Part shown: positions 35,506 to 44,079 of the stretch, one piece after another
How positions within the stretch are numbered: position 1 is the first letter of the stretch
Layout of the letters: every line of letters begins with the position of its first letter
Source of the DNA: Variovorax sp. PAMC26660
GTDB lineage: Bacteria > Pseudomonadota > Gammaproteobacteria > Burkholderiales > Burkholderiaceae_C
Reading direction: 5' to 3'
NCBI RefSeq assembly: GCF_014302995.1
Contig: NZ_CP060295.1
Span: 2,232,001 to 2,296,000 of the forward strand
Length of the DNA: 64,000 nt
Notes under the pieces: model-generated
What the model was told of the DNA's origin: nothing
What the model saw: the letters and a program-made list of their open reading frames with translations, nothing else
Databases searched by the model: none
Translations under genes and position numbers: made by a program

Positions 35506-37224
35506 TCAGGGCTGGCGAGAGTCCCGTGCTTTACTGTCCGGGCTCTCCGAAACCCACTCGGCATACTCCACCGGAAAGGCGATGCCGAACCGTTCCGCTT
35601 CGGATCGGGCTTCGTCGACCCGACCAAGCAGTTCCGCACTTTCAATGAGCTTGACGATGACCCGCGGCTCTGGCGAGAAATGCAGAAGTTTCCTGGCAAG
35701 CGCGTAGACCTCGGACGCATTCGAGCGGTCCACTTGCATCAGCGAGAGTTCGGCAAACCGCACTTGATTTTCAAAAAGCCACGAACCCTGCAGTTTGGCG
35801 AGCGTGTTGTCTTCGTACGCTGGCAAACGTTGGTCGCGCGGCAGATAAATCTGGCTGGTCCGGGCGTAGTCCCAACCAGCGTAGGCGACGATCAAACCCA
35901 AGGCGGCAGCCAACAACGCCGGTAGCGCACGAGCAACTCGCCCAGGCACCGAAAGGCTGGCTTTCGCAGGCCAGAGAATCCCGAGGCACAGCCCGAATAC
36001 AAGCTGGAACGGCCCATACCAGAGCGGGTATTCGAGCAGGCTGTGCAGCACGATCACGCCGAGCAGCCCCCAGGCCATGACCCGGAACGGTTCGCGCTCG
36101 CGCCATGGTTGCGCGGCGATCACCAGCCAGAGAAAGTTACCGCAGATCAAGACAGCAGCCGGAATTCCGAGTTCCACTGCAAGATGCAATGGCAGGTTAT
36201 GTGCGTTATCGAGAATCTCGACGAAGCGCGGCCCTGAATAGAGCGCGCTGTAGCTGTAATGGGCAAAACTCAGCTCTCCCCATCCCCAACCAGTCCACGG
36301 GCGTTCGGCGATCAGGCTCAAAACGTTTCCCCAGAGGATCCACCGACTGTGCCCCGCTGGGGCACCTTCGCTCAGACGCTGCACCATGCCGTCGAAACCA
36401 CCCCCGGCGAGTTGTGGCAATGCCCAGGCGCTCAAGAAATACAGCGGGGCCAAGGACAAAAGAACGAAAGGGGGCGGCAGGTCAATTGCCGCTTTGTTTT
36501 TTTCTACCCCTTTGCGCTTTGCCAAGAACGCGGCCATGCTGACAATCAGTAGAAATTGAAGCAAACCGGTTCGCGAAGTTGATGCCGCTGCAGCCACTAC
36601 GAGCAAGACGATGGCCCCTGCCCATGCAGAGCGCTGATATGCAGCGCTTCTGCGTCCCCCAGGGTAAAGCCAGAGCGCGGCGATCAAGGCCATGCTGATC
36701 AGGCTCGCGAATTGATTGCGCTGGCGTAGGTTCCCGAATGCTTGACCGACATCGGGCGCGGTGGTCCAGGGCGCAAAGGATCCAGTGAGCCCATAGTATT
36801 GAAGTAGCCCAAGCACTGCGCTGATCAAGCCCGCGCCCAGCAGCCCTTGAGCAAACGCGTGGTGCATACGGGTACCGCTGCATGCAAGTCCGGCACCAAC
36901 GCAAGCAGCCATTCCGGTCGCAGCTATCGCAATGACGGCCGACAGCCAGAAGCCGACGCCAAGTTGATGGCTGTGGAGAAGAGCAATCGAAATTGCCACC
37001 GTCGCAAACCAAGTCATCAGCAACGGGCGAGGCAGGGGATATTTCGCACCGGCCAGCGGAACTGACAACAACGCGATACAAAGCCATGATGTCAGTTGCT
37101 GCCACGCACTGACCGAAGGGCCCGCGGAGATCGGAAACAGGAACGGCAGCGCGATCAATGTACTGCAGACAACTAACCGAGGATTTTCTCTGGGTGCGCC
37201 AGCGGACATCACGAAGGAGCTCAT
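35506..37224 (-). CDS. PglL/TfpO-like O-oligosaccharyltransferase (pilin glycosylation)
   Basis: 572 residues from ATG 37224. About twelve membrane helices with the Wzy_C core WTGWGWGELSFAHYSY and DNAHNLPLHLAVELG, whose His is essential in this family, then the PglL-specific C-terminal region (WDYARTSQIYLPRDQRLPAY). PglL enzymes transfer lipid-linked oligosaccharide to pilins in the periplasm; the position next to pilA supports pilin as substrate. A WaaL-like O-antigen ligase is the alternative, but the C-terminal region favours PglL. The open frame extends to 37563, but the extra N-terminus is not membrane-like; an ATG at 37209 is also possible. Confidence 0.85.
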   Translation of the reverse strand: MSSFVMSAGAPRENPRLVVCSTLIALPFLFPISAGPSVSAWQQLTSWLCIALLSVPLAGAKYPLPRPLLMTWFATVAISIALLHSHQLGVGFWLSAVIAIAATGMAACVGAGLACSGTRMHHAFAQGLLGAGLISAVLGLLQYYGLTGSFAPWTTAPDVGQAFGNLRQRNQFASLISMALIAALWLYPGGRRSAAYQRSAWAGAIVLLVVAAAASTSRTGLLQFLLIVSMAAFLAKRKGVEKNKAAIDLPPPFVLLSLAPLYFLSAWALPQLAGGGFDGMVQRLSEGAPAGHSRWILWGNVLSLIAERPWTGWGWGELSFAHYSYSALYSGPRFVEILDNAHNLPLHLAVELGIPAAVLICGNFLWLVIAAQPWREREPFRVMAWGLLGVIVLHSLLEYPLWYGPFQLVFGLCLGILWPAKASLSVPGRVARALPALLAAALGLIVAYAGWDYARTSQIYLPRDQRLPAYEDNTLAKLQGSWLFENQVRFAELSLMQVDRSNASEVYALARKLLHFSPEPRVIVKLIESAELLGRVDEARSEAERFGIAFPVEYAEWVSESPDSKARDSRQP

Positions 37225-37819
37225 TAGAGGTATTTTGCCGACGCTCAACCACCCCAAATCTTTGCAGAATGACGGGCTGACCGTTCCATCTGAACGGCGG
37301 CTCAGGATCACTAAATAGCCAGCCCACTTTGACCAGCGTTGGGCCGCGCTCAGACTGCTGAGGGGCGAGAGGCCCAATTCAATAGCGACCGTAAACAGAG
37401 GTGGTGGAACACCAAACCACGCTGATACGGAGTGCAATGTCAGGAACGTCGCAGCCGGGAAATCACCTGCACTGGGCCAGCAGAACCTGAAGGGGCATTC
37501 TAGGCGCGCGGCCTCACTCAGGGCATCTGCAGTAACGCGAGTTTGGTACACCCTACAAAGCATTCAGCAATTGCGCTGCGGAACCGCTTCACAAGAACGT
37601 CGGCAGGCAAGAGCCTGTACAGCAAGACAGCAGTCTGAGAGTCGACCGGCTCACGTCTTCAATAATCAGACTGGGCTGTTTGTGGATCAGTAAGCCGATT
37701 AGACCTCTGCCGCCTCAAGCAGTCGCGGGTCTCAAGGCTAACTTCTCACTTGTGGCGCGGTTCGATGCTAAATACGGAGCAGGCTGCTGCGCAGTGTGTG
37801 ATTGGAGGTCAACACAATG
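37225..37819. other. Lower-GC stretch between the glycosyltransferase and pilA terminator without a clear gene
   Basis: About 600 bases with no gene I can support. The open frame of the glycosyltransferase continues to 37563, but the additional 113 residues (for example QRWSKWAGYLVILSRRSDGT) match no membrane or pilin family I know. Base composition is lower in GC than most of the window. It may be the eroded remains of a former gene or insertion; I see no terminal repeats. Confidence 0.5.
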
Positions 37820-37845
37820 AAAAAAGCCGCCCGAAAGCGGCCTTT
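37820..37845 (-). terminator. Rho-independent terminator of pilA
   Basis: Minus-strand AAAGGCCGC-N6-GCGGCTTTTTT: an eight-pair stem with one bulged base and six T, 17 bases after the pilA stop. It isolates pilA from the glycosyltransferase gene. Confidence 0.85.
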
Positions 37846-37861
37846 AGCAACGAGTAAAAAA

Positions 37862-38368
37862 TTACGTCGCCGAGCTCGTCGGGCAAGCGACTTGCTCGTA
37901 CTTCTTCGGCACGTCAGATAGGCAACTCCAAGTTCCGGAGGCATCGCGCGACCACACGATCTTCTTCCCGGCAATCACAGATGCTGCGTTGTTTCCGAAC
38001 GTGGAGGTAAGGGTTGCCGAGCCATCCGTAAGGCCGCCGAAGGAAAGAATAGGTGCACCCATACCAGCCGGGGCGAGACCGCCGTTAACCGTGTTGGTGC
38101 CGGCCGAAACAACGAGATTAGATCCGGTTGCGGTACCCGCACAGCTGGTAGCACTCGCGGTCAACTTGCCGTTGATAACGCAGTCTTCGACGGCCGTCTT
38201 CTGGGAGCCGGTTTCACCAATAACGCGGGAAATCTGCGACTTGGCGACATAGGTCTGGTATTGCGGAATCGCAATGGCGGCCAAGATACCAATGATCGCC
38301 ACAACGATCATCAATTCAATAAGGGTGAAACCCTTTTGCACATTGCGTGCGATAGAACGACGGTTCAT
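37862..38368 (-). CDS. pilA: Major type IV pilin PilA
   Basis: 168 residues. Leader of 13 residues ending in Gly, cleavage before [36 protein letters not shown] helix (Phe at +1, Glu at +5), then a variable domain with two cysteine pairs and a C-terminal disulfide loop ([18 protein letters not shown]). The tail ends PTSSAT, with serines close to the C-terminus, the kind of site that PglL/TfpO enzymes can glycosylate. It has its own sigma-54-type promoter and terminator, as usual for a PilSR-controlled major pilin. Confidence 0.94.
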   Translation of the reverse strand: MNRRSIARNVQKGFTLIELMIVVAIIGILAAIAIPQYQTYVAKSQISRVIGETGSQKTAVEDCVINGKLTASATSCAGTATGSNLVVSAGTNTVNGGLAPAGMGAPILSFGGLTDGSATLTSTFGNNAASVIAGKKIVWSRDASGTWSCLSDVPKKYEQVACPTSSAT

Positions 38369-38426
38369 TCATTAACTCCAGGTTGGTTTGTAGAGCCCGG
38401 GAACCAGCCCGGAGCGCAGTACCTTC

Positions 38427-38442
38427 CGCAGCATCCGTGCCA
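38427..38442 (-). promoter_or_regulatory. Sigma-54 (RpoN) promoter of pilA
   Basis: On the minus strand TGGCACGGATGCTGCG gives TGGCAC at -24 and TGC at -12 with exact spacing (consensus TGGCAC-N5-TTGCW). The predicted start is about 47 bases before the pilA ATG. Known pilA genes are RpoN/PilR dependent. Confidence 0.8.
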
Positions 38443-38483
38443 CCCACCTTCAGAGCTCGGCACAGCCCAAACCCGTCATCTTT

Positions 38484-38552
38484 GTCCATCTTGGCGTTAC
38501 ACCAAGTGACACAACTTGCTTCAAGATGCTACAAGCGGTGACAAATTTGTCA
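38484..38552 (-). promoter_or_regulatory. TGTC-rich palindromes upstream of the pilA sigma-54 promoter
   Basis: Within 110 bases upstream of the -24 element lie a perfect 14-base palindrome TGACAAATTTGTCA (38539-38552), a GTGTCAC box (38506-38512) and CTTGG-N7-CCAAG (38490-38506). Repeated TGTC-type sites at this distance are what PilR, the sigma-54 activator of pilA, recognises in Pseudomonas. PilS/PilR themselves are not in the window. Confidence 0.5.
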
Positions 38553-38572
38553 TGCCAGCGCACCCGAAACCG

Positions 38573-39376
38573 TCAGAAAGTCAGGATCCCATCCGCCTTG
38601 AGCCAGCGTATATCGCGCTGCGCCAAACCCGCCACCTGATGGTCTGCCAGTGCGCCGATCTGGCTCATGATTTCATCGGTTTCTGCCGGCTTGGTATGGG
38701 TGATGTAGATCGGGTATTGCTTCCCCGGATCGATATGCGCCAGCTCGTCCGCCAGCACGACCGGCGACAGATGCAGGCTGCGCTCAGCCAGCGCCTGTTC
38801 ACGGCTGCTGAAGGCGGTCTCGATCACGAGCATGGCCACCTCGATTGCATTGACGCGATCCCAGAACGGCGCGTTGCGTTCGGTATCGCCGCTGAAGACC
38901 CAATGCGCCCCGCCCGAAGCTCGCCGCACCGCGAAACCGCAGGCCGGCACCGTATGCACAGCCGGCAGCACCTCGACCAGCTTGGGCGCGCAAGTGCCCA
39001 ACTGCAGCATCTGCCCCACCGCAATATCGTGAAAGCTCACGAAAGGCGCCTCAAGGCTCGGAATGCTCTCGAAGTCGGGCCAGATGACGTTGTTGAACAC
39101 ATGCGCGCGCAGCGCCTCGATGGTGGCGCGCAGCGCATGCACACGCAGCGGCCGCGTGCGGCGGCTCCCCACGGCATCAAGCATCAGGGGCAACGCGGCA
39201 ATGTGGTCGAGATGGCTGTGGGTCAGCACGACATCGTCGATGCCGGCCATCTCGTCGAGCGTGAGATCTCCGACCCCGGTGCCCGCATCGACGAGCAGGT
39301 CCGTGTCGACCAGAAACGAGGTGGTGCGGCAGTCTTTGGCAATGGCGCCCGAGCAACCCAGCACACGAACCTGCAT
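38573..39376 (-). CDS. Class-II 3',5'-cyclic-nucleotide phosphodiesterase-like metallo-hydrolase
   Basis: 267 residues of the metallo-beta-lactamase fold. Metal-binding motif LTHSHLDHIAALPLML (His53, His55, Asp57, His58), SGDTERNAPFWD and the late HTKPAE motif (YITHTKPAETDEI) characteristic of class-II cyclic-nucleotide phosphodiesterases, which hydrolyse cAMP/cGMP. It lies directly downstream of an adenylate cyclase. ATG 39376 has AAGGGG upstream; an ATG at 39409 that overlaps the cyclase stop (ATGA) is an alternative and would couple translation. The downstream neighbour is pilA. Confidence 0.85.
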   Translation of the reverse strand: MQVRVLGCSGAIAKDCRTTSFLVDTDLLVDAGTGVGDLTLDEMAGIDDVVLTHSHLDHIAALPLMLDAVGSRRTRPLRVHALRATIEALRAHVFNNVIWPDFESIPSLEAPFVSFHDIAVGQMLQLGTCAPKLVEVLPAVHTVPACGFAVRRASGGAHWVFSGDTERNAPFWDRVNAIEVAMLVIETAFSSREQALAERSLHLSPVVLADELAHIDPGKQYPIYITHTKPAETDEIMSQIGALADHQVAGLAQRDIRWLKADGILTF

Positions 39377-39405
39377 TGTGAGAGACCCCTTGTATGTGTC
39401 TGTCG

Positions 39406-41661
39406 TCATTTGGTTTCGAACCGGGTTGCGCCGTCCCAATTCGGGTCTTGCGGTCGCAACGCCATTGAGGCTAAACGCTGGGCGTAGAGCTGGTAAAGGA
39501 CTTTTTTGGCATCGGCCGCGAGCAGGGGTGCCAGCAAGTTTCGGCCCACCGCCCAGTCTTGCCGCCGATAGGCCGCGAGCACGCCGGCCCAGCGTTCGAG
39601 CAGTTGTTGCGTCTGTTTCACCGCGTCGGCCGTGCGTGCATCCAGGGGCGTAAAAACGGCAACGACTTGTGCCTTTCCCTTGACGCGCACGCTGTCGAGT
39701 TCTTGCCAGATGTAGTCGGGCGCCAGCTCGCGGGTCGCGCCGCTGGCCACGATCTCGACGCCGTAGTGCCCGCTCAGTCCTTCGAGGCGCGACGCCAGAT
39801 TGACCGCATCGCCGACCACGGTGTAGCTGCGGCGCGCGGTCGAGCCCATGTCGCCCACGCTCATCACGCCGCTGTTGATGCCGATGCCCACGCTGATTTC
39901 GGGCCGGCCGCTGGCGCGGTGCATGCTGTTGATCTCGCGCACGGCCTCGGCCATGTCGAGCGCCGCGCGCACGGCCAGCGCCGCGTGGTCGGGCGTGTCG
40001 ATCGGCGCGCCCCAGAAGGCCATGACGCAATCGCCCATGTACTTGTCGACGGTGCCGCGATGTGTGCTGATCACGTCGGTGAGTCGGCTGAAGACGGTAT
40101 TCAAGAAAGCTTGCAGCTCGGCCGGCGCCATCTGTTCCGACAGGCGGGTGAAGTCGCGCATGTCGCAGAACATCACGGTCATCGGCTTGCTCTCGGCGCG
40201 CATGCTGTAGCGGTCGGGGTGCACGAGCATTTCGTTGACGAGCTGCGGCGGCACATAGGTGCCGAAGAGCCGCACGAGGCCTCGCCGCGCACGCGATTCG
40301 ACGAAGTAGCCCCAGCTCATGTTGAGCACGAAAGCCAACGCCGTCGTGGCAAGCGCCGAGGCCAGCGGCAGCACGAGGCTCTCGCTCACGTAGAGCCAAG
40401 TGTTGACGCCGATCAGCGCGGCCGTCGTGCCTGCGGCGAGCAACACGGCGCGCGATGCGGACAGCAGCGACAGCCCGAACGCGAGCGCGAGGCCCGCGAC
40501 CAGGATGGTCAGCACTTCATAGCCGGGCGCATAGTCCGGCACCGCGAGCAGGCGGTGATCGAGCAGGCCCGAGACGATGTTGGCATGCACCTCGACACCC
40601 GGAAACGCAGCGCCAACCGGCGTGGCACGCAGGTCCTGCAGGCCCGGCGCGGTGGCGCCCACGAGCACGATCTTGTCTTTCAGCTCACCCGGACCCAGTC
40701 GGCCTTCGAGCACGTCGGCCGCCGCCACATAGCGGAACGATCCCGCACCTGCACCGCCCGGTCCGCGAAACGGTACCTGCATGCTGGCGGACTGATCGAC
40801 CGGAATGCGCAGGCGCCCGAGCCGCAGCGATTCGAGTCTGGGCACCTCGCCGCCGGGCGCGAAGGCCGGGCGCACCGGCGGCGAGCCGTTCGCCAGCCGG
40901 TAGACCGCGAGCCCCAGCGACTCGTAGTAGCCGGGCTGCGCTTGGTCGCCTTCGTAACGCGCGATGAGCGGCACGCTGCGAATGACGCCGTCGCCGCTGG
41001 CGCCGACCAGCGTGTTCAAAAAGCCCGCAGCGGGCGCGGCCTTCGCCAGCTCCGGCAGGCTGGCCCCGAAGCCGTTCCAGCTCGTGGCGTAGACGCCGCC
41101 TGCGGGAAAGGCATCGGGCGGCAAGAGCGGCGTGGCAGGCAACTGGCCCTTGGCACTCGGGGACCCTGTTCGCGTGAAGTAGTAGCCGAGCGCAACCCGC
41201 TGGCCGTTCAGCGCTTCGGCGAATGTGGCGTCGTGGTTCAGCGTGGGCGCGAGCCGCTCGATCTCCGCCGCAAGGCCCTGCATGTTGCGCAGCGGCCCGT
41301 TGGCAATCTCTCGCAGCCTGTCGAGGCCGGCGCTGCGGTCGGGCTCGAGGAACATGACGTCGAAGCCGAGCACCGCCGCTTGCTGGCGGGTCAGAAGCTC
41401 GGTGGTCAGGCGGGCGATCTTGTCGCGTGGCCAAGGCCACTGTCCCTGGCGCGAAAGGCTGGTGTCGTCGACATCAACGATCACGACGCGCGAATCGAGT
41501 GTGCGCGGCATGGTGGCGCGCAGCCGGATGTCGTAGATCAGGCGGTCAAGGCGCTCAAAGGCAGTCAACTGCCAAATGTCGGTCGCATGCGCCAGCGCCA
41601 GCAAAACCGGCAGCAGCGTGATGGCGATGCGCGGCCAATGCCGACGCAGCGTGCTCATCAT
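39406..41661 (-). CDS. CHASE2-domain class III adenylate cyclase
   Basis: 751 residues: N-terminal helix, extracellular CHASE2 domain (about 30-350; RLIYDIRLRATMPRTLDSRVV, VGFDV-like and GVEVHANIVSGLLDHRLL at its end), three membrane helices (about 365-450) and a class III cyclase domain (about 485-660). Metal aspartates lie in VMFCDMRDFTRLSEQM and YMGDCVMAFWGAP; Lys before YMGD and Thr in YTVVGDAVNLASRLEG fit ATP specificity (class IIIb type), so cAMP is the expected product. A C-terminal helical tail follows. The gene sits between an FHA protein and a phosphodiesterase. Confidence 0.9.
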   Translation of the reverse strand: MMSTLRRHWPRIAITLLPVLLALAHATDIWQLTAFERLDRLIYDIRLRATMPRTLDSRVVIVDVDDTSLSRQGQWPWPRDKIARLTTELLTRQQAAVLGFDVMFLEPDRSAGLDRLREIANGPLRNMQGLAAEIERLAPTLNHDATFAEALNGQRVALGYYFTRTGSPSAKGQLPATPLLPPDAFPAGGVYATSWNGFGASLPELAKAAPAAGFLNTLVGASGDGVIRSVPLIARYEGDQAQPGYYESLGLAVYRLANGSPPVRPAFAPGGEVPRLESLRLGRLRIPVDQSASMQVPFRGPGGAGAGSFRYVAAADVLEGRLGPGELKDKIVLVGATAPGLQDLRATPVGAAFPGVEVHANIVSGLLDHRLLAVPDYAPGYEVLTILVAGLALAFGLSLLSASRAVLLAAGTTAALIGVNTWLYVSESLVLPLASALATTALAFVLNMSWGYFVESRARRGLVRLFGTYVPPQLVNEMLVHPDRYSMRAESKPMTVMFCDMRDFTRLSEQMAPAELQAFLNTVFSRLTDVISTHRGTVDKYMGDCVMAFWGAPIDTPDHAALAVRAALDMAEAVREINSMHRASGRPEISVGIGINSGVMSVGDMGSTARRSYTVVGDAVNLASRLEGLSGHYGVEIVASGATRELAPDYIWQELDSVRVKGKAQVVAVFTPLDARTADAVKQTQQLLERWAGVLAAYRRQDWAVGRNLLAPLLAADAKKVLYQLYAQRLASMALRPQDPNWDGATRFETK

Positions 41662-41715
41662 GGCGCCCCGCCCGGACAACGAAGACCGCCGCGGCGGTCA
41701 AAAAAAAGGAAAGGC

Positions 41716-42366
41716 TCAGACCCGCACGAACTGCATGCGCGTCTTGTCGCCAAGCTCGAGCACGTCGAGCTCCTGCAAGGCGACCGCGTCGGTCCCCAGG
41801 AGCACGCCATTGAGCGTGACGCCGCCCACGGCGCTGGCCGCGACGTAGCCTTGCCGGCGGCGCGTGACGACGGCCACGGCAACGCCGGGCTTGCCGATGG
41901 TGGTGACCACTTTCTGCAGCGAGACGTCCTGTCCTTCGTTGGCGCCGGACAGCACACGCAGCACGGGAATACCGAGTTCAACGAGTGCCCCCGACTCCGT
42001 GGGCGCGGACGAGAGCGGCATGGACCCTGAAAACTCGCCAGACACCGTGCGGACCGAGCCCGGACCAATGGCCAGGTTGCTGCGCGCGCGGAAATGGATG
42101 CGGCAGCCCCCGACCTCGATGACATCGTTGTCCTGGAGCGCTTGCTTCTGGATGGCAAGCGCATTGACGTAGGTGCCGTTGGTGCTGTTGAGATCTTCAA
42201 TTTCGACTTCGCCATCGCTCATGTGCAGCACGGCGTGTTCGCCGCTGACCGCCAGATTGTCGATCACGATGTCGTTGTAGGCACGCCGGCCAAGCGTCGT
42301 GCGGTCCTTGGCGAGTGCCACTTGCCCGATGACAACGCCATCGACCGAAATGATCATCTTCGGCAT
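41716..42366 (-). CDS. FHA-domain protein (two FHA-like modules)
   Basis: 216 residues. An N-terminal FHA domain (about 20-90) carries the phosphothreonine-binding pattern TTLGRRAYNDIVID, SGEHAVLHM and STNGTYVNA (Gly-Arg, Ser-x-x-His, Asn-Gly). A Ser/Pro linker leads to a second, degenerate FHA-like module (about 130-216; VVTTIGKPGVAVAVVTRRRQG, VTLNGVLLG) lacking the key Arg and Ser-His. Such proteins read out Thr phosphorylation; the neighbouring PP2C phosphatase supports this. No kinase gene is in the window. Confidence 0.88.
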   Translation of the reverse strand: MPKMIISVDGVVIGQVALAKDRTTLGRRAYNDIVIDNLAVSGEHAVLHMSDGEVEIEDLNSTNGTYVNALAIQKQALQDNDVIEVGGCRIHFRARSNLAIGPGSVRTVSGEFSGSMPLSSAPTESGALVELGIPVLRVLSGANEGQDVSLQKVVTTIGKPGVAVAVVTRRRQGYVAASAVGGVTLNGVLLGTDAVALQELDVLELGDKTRMQFVRV

Positions 42367-42432
42367 TGCCGACTCCCCGAATGCAAAGCTTTAACGACGG
42401 CAAGCGGGACGGCGTGCAGCCGTCGGGGCCTG

Positions 42433-43242
42433 TTACCTGGCCGCCCGGGGCACTTCGGCAACGCCCGCCCTTGCCAGAACAACCGAAATGTTGTCCCGTC
42501 CACCATTGTCGTTTGCAATTGCAACCAAAAGTGAAGCTTTTTTCTGAAGCCCGACATCGTGTCCCAGAAGCGTGAAAAGCTGCCCATCCGAGACCATCTC
42601 GCTCAGCCCATCGGAGCAAAGCATATACAGATCGCCCGGCCTTGCGCTGTGCTCATGCATTTCCAGCAGCACTTGGGGCTCCACGCCAACAGCCCGCGTC
42701 ACGAGGTTGCGGGTCGGTGAATTGAGGGCTTCCTCGGCGGTGATCGCGCCAGCGTCAAGCTGTTGCTGGCGCAGCGAATGGTCACGCGTGAGCAGTTCCA
42801 GCTTGTTGTTGCGCAGGCGATAGCAGCGCGAATCGCCGATGTGCCCGACCACCACGCGTTGCGGGCGGAATGCGGCCAGCACCAGCGTCGTCCCCATGCC
42901 CTGCAGTTCCGGGTTGGTGGTGCCGGCATGCAGGATCGATCCGTTGGCCTCGTCCGTGGCAGCTTGCAGCGCCCGCCTGACCACGCGGGCCGGCGCCTGC
43001 ATCCCGGCCTGGGCAAACCAGCGTCCGAAACTGGCGTGCAGCAGCGAGATGGCCATGGCGCTCGCCACTTCACCGCCCTTGTAGCCGCCCATGCCGTCGG
43101 CCAGCAGCGCCAGGCCGAGTGCGGCATCCACGTGCACAGCGTCTTCGTTGTGGGCGCGCAGCCGCCCGACATCGGTCAGCGTGGCGAACTCCCAGGTCAA
43201 AGGAGGCCGGGTCGAGAACAGGGAAACGCCGACACTCGCCAT
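42433..43242 (-). CDS. PP2C-family serine/threonine protein phosphatase (Stp-like)
   Basis: 269 residues from ATG 43242. All PP2C motifs are visible: GRLRAHNEDAVHVD, LLADGMGGYKGGEVA (metal Asp49), GMGTTLVLAAF, VGHIGDSRCYRL, LTRDHSLRQQQL, LCSDGLSEMVSD and GGRDNISVVL. It should remove phosphate from Ser/Thr residues in the cytoplasm. An ATG at 43293 is a less likely start. It opens a run with the FHA, cyclase and phosphodiesterase genes. Confidence 0.92.
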   Translation of the reverse strand: MASVGVSLFSTRPPLTWEFATLTDVGRLRAHNEDAVHVDAALGLALLADGMGGYKGGEVASAMAISLLHASFGRWFAQAGMQAPARVVRRALQAATDEANGSILHAGTTNPELQGMGTTLVLAAFRPQRVVVGHIGDSRCYRLRNNKLELLTRDHSLRQQQLDAGAITAEEALNSPTRNLVTRAVGVEPQVLLEMHEHSARPGDLYMLCSDGLSEMVSDGQLFTLLGHDVGLQKKASLLVAIANDNGGRDNISVVLARAGVAEVPRAAR

Positions 43243-43270
43243 GGTTTGCCAGCGCCGACTTCGCGAAAGC

Positions 43271-43954
43271 TCAGTGTGCAGCGGCGTGTGCACGCCGTTG
43301 CATCAAGCGGCCGGCGGCCACGACGAACACTGCACCGGCGGCAGCCGCCGCGTAGTGCAACCAGGGGTTGGCCGCCAGCGTGTCGCGCAGTGCGACGTCG
43401 CTCACGATGGTCTCGCCACCGACCCAGCCGATCAGCGCGGCGCCCAGCATGATGATGATCGGGAAGCGCTCCATGAGCTTGATCATGAGCGTGCTGCCGA
43501 AGATCACCAGCGGAATGCTGATCGCCAGGCCCAGCACCAGCAGCACCATGCTGCCCTGCGCGGCGGCCGCGACGGCGATCACGTTGTCCAGGCTCATCAC
43601 GAGGTCGGCCAGCAGGATGGTGCGCACGGCCACCATCATGCTGCCGTATTCCTTGCTTTCTCCTTCGCCATCATCTTCTTCGCTCAGCAACTGCAGGCCG
43701 ATCCACAGCAGCAGCAGGCCGCCGATGATCTGCAGGTAAGGCAGCGCCAACAGCTTGGCCGCCACCACCGTGAGCACGATGCGCAGCACCACGGCCGCGC
43801 CCGAGCCGAACATCACGGCTTTTTTCTGCTGTGCAGGCGGCAGCGAGCGAGCGGCCATGGCAATGACCACGGCGTTGTCGCCCGACAGGATGATGTTGAT
43901 CCAGACGATCTTGAGCAGACCGATCCAGAAGTCTGTGCTTTGAAGGAGTTCCAT
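43271..43954 (-). CDS. TerC family membrane protein (second paralogue)
   Basis: 227 residues with TerC motifs NIILSGDNAVVIAMAARSLPP and ADLVMSLDNVIAVAAAAQG. About seven membrane helices. Probably a metal (Mn2+) transporter like the paralogue at 24966-25703, but with an acidic loop EEDDGEGE in place of that one's histidine/aspartate loop and without a riboswitch: only 32 bases separate it from the sucCD terminator. ATG 43954 is preceded by AAGGAG. Confidence 0.9.
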   Translation of the reverse strand: MELLQSTDFWIGLLKIVWINIILSGDNAVVIAMAARSLPPAQQKKAVMFGSGAAVVLRIVLTVVAAKLLALPYLQIIGGLLLLWIGLQLLSEEDDGEGESKEYGSMMVAVRTILLADLVMSLDNVIAVAAAAQGSMVLLVLGLAISIPLVIFGSTLMIKLMERFPIIIMLGAALIGWVGGETIVSDVALRDTLAANPWLHYAAAAAGAVFVVAAGRLMQRRAHAAAH

Positions 43955-43986
43955 GTCTCTGATCCCGATTCCACTGTGTTTTATTG

Positions 43987-44022
43987 AAAAAAGCGCCCGC
44001 AATCCAGTGCGGGCGCTTTTTT
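43987..44022 (-). terminator. Perfect bidirectional terminator after sucCD
   Basis: AAAAAAGCGCCCGCA-N6-TGCGGGCGCTTTTTT, a fifteen-pair perfect stem with A and T tracts on both sides, 57 bases after the sucD stop and just before terC. Confidence 0.92.
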
Positions 44023-44079
44023 ATTTCTGCGTGGCCCTCTCATGACCCGGCTCTGCGGCCGGTGTCGTGGAGACGTCTC

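Noticed and set aside
35496..35510. Terminator between pilE and the ligase gene
   Set aside because: CCTGAT-TTC-ATCAGG is a short hairpin without a T tract on either strand and overlaps the ligase stop.
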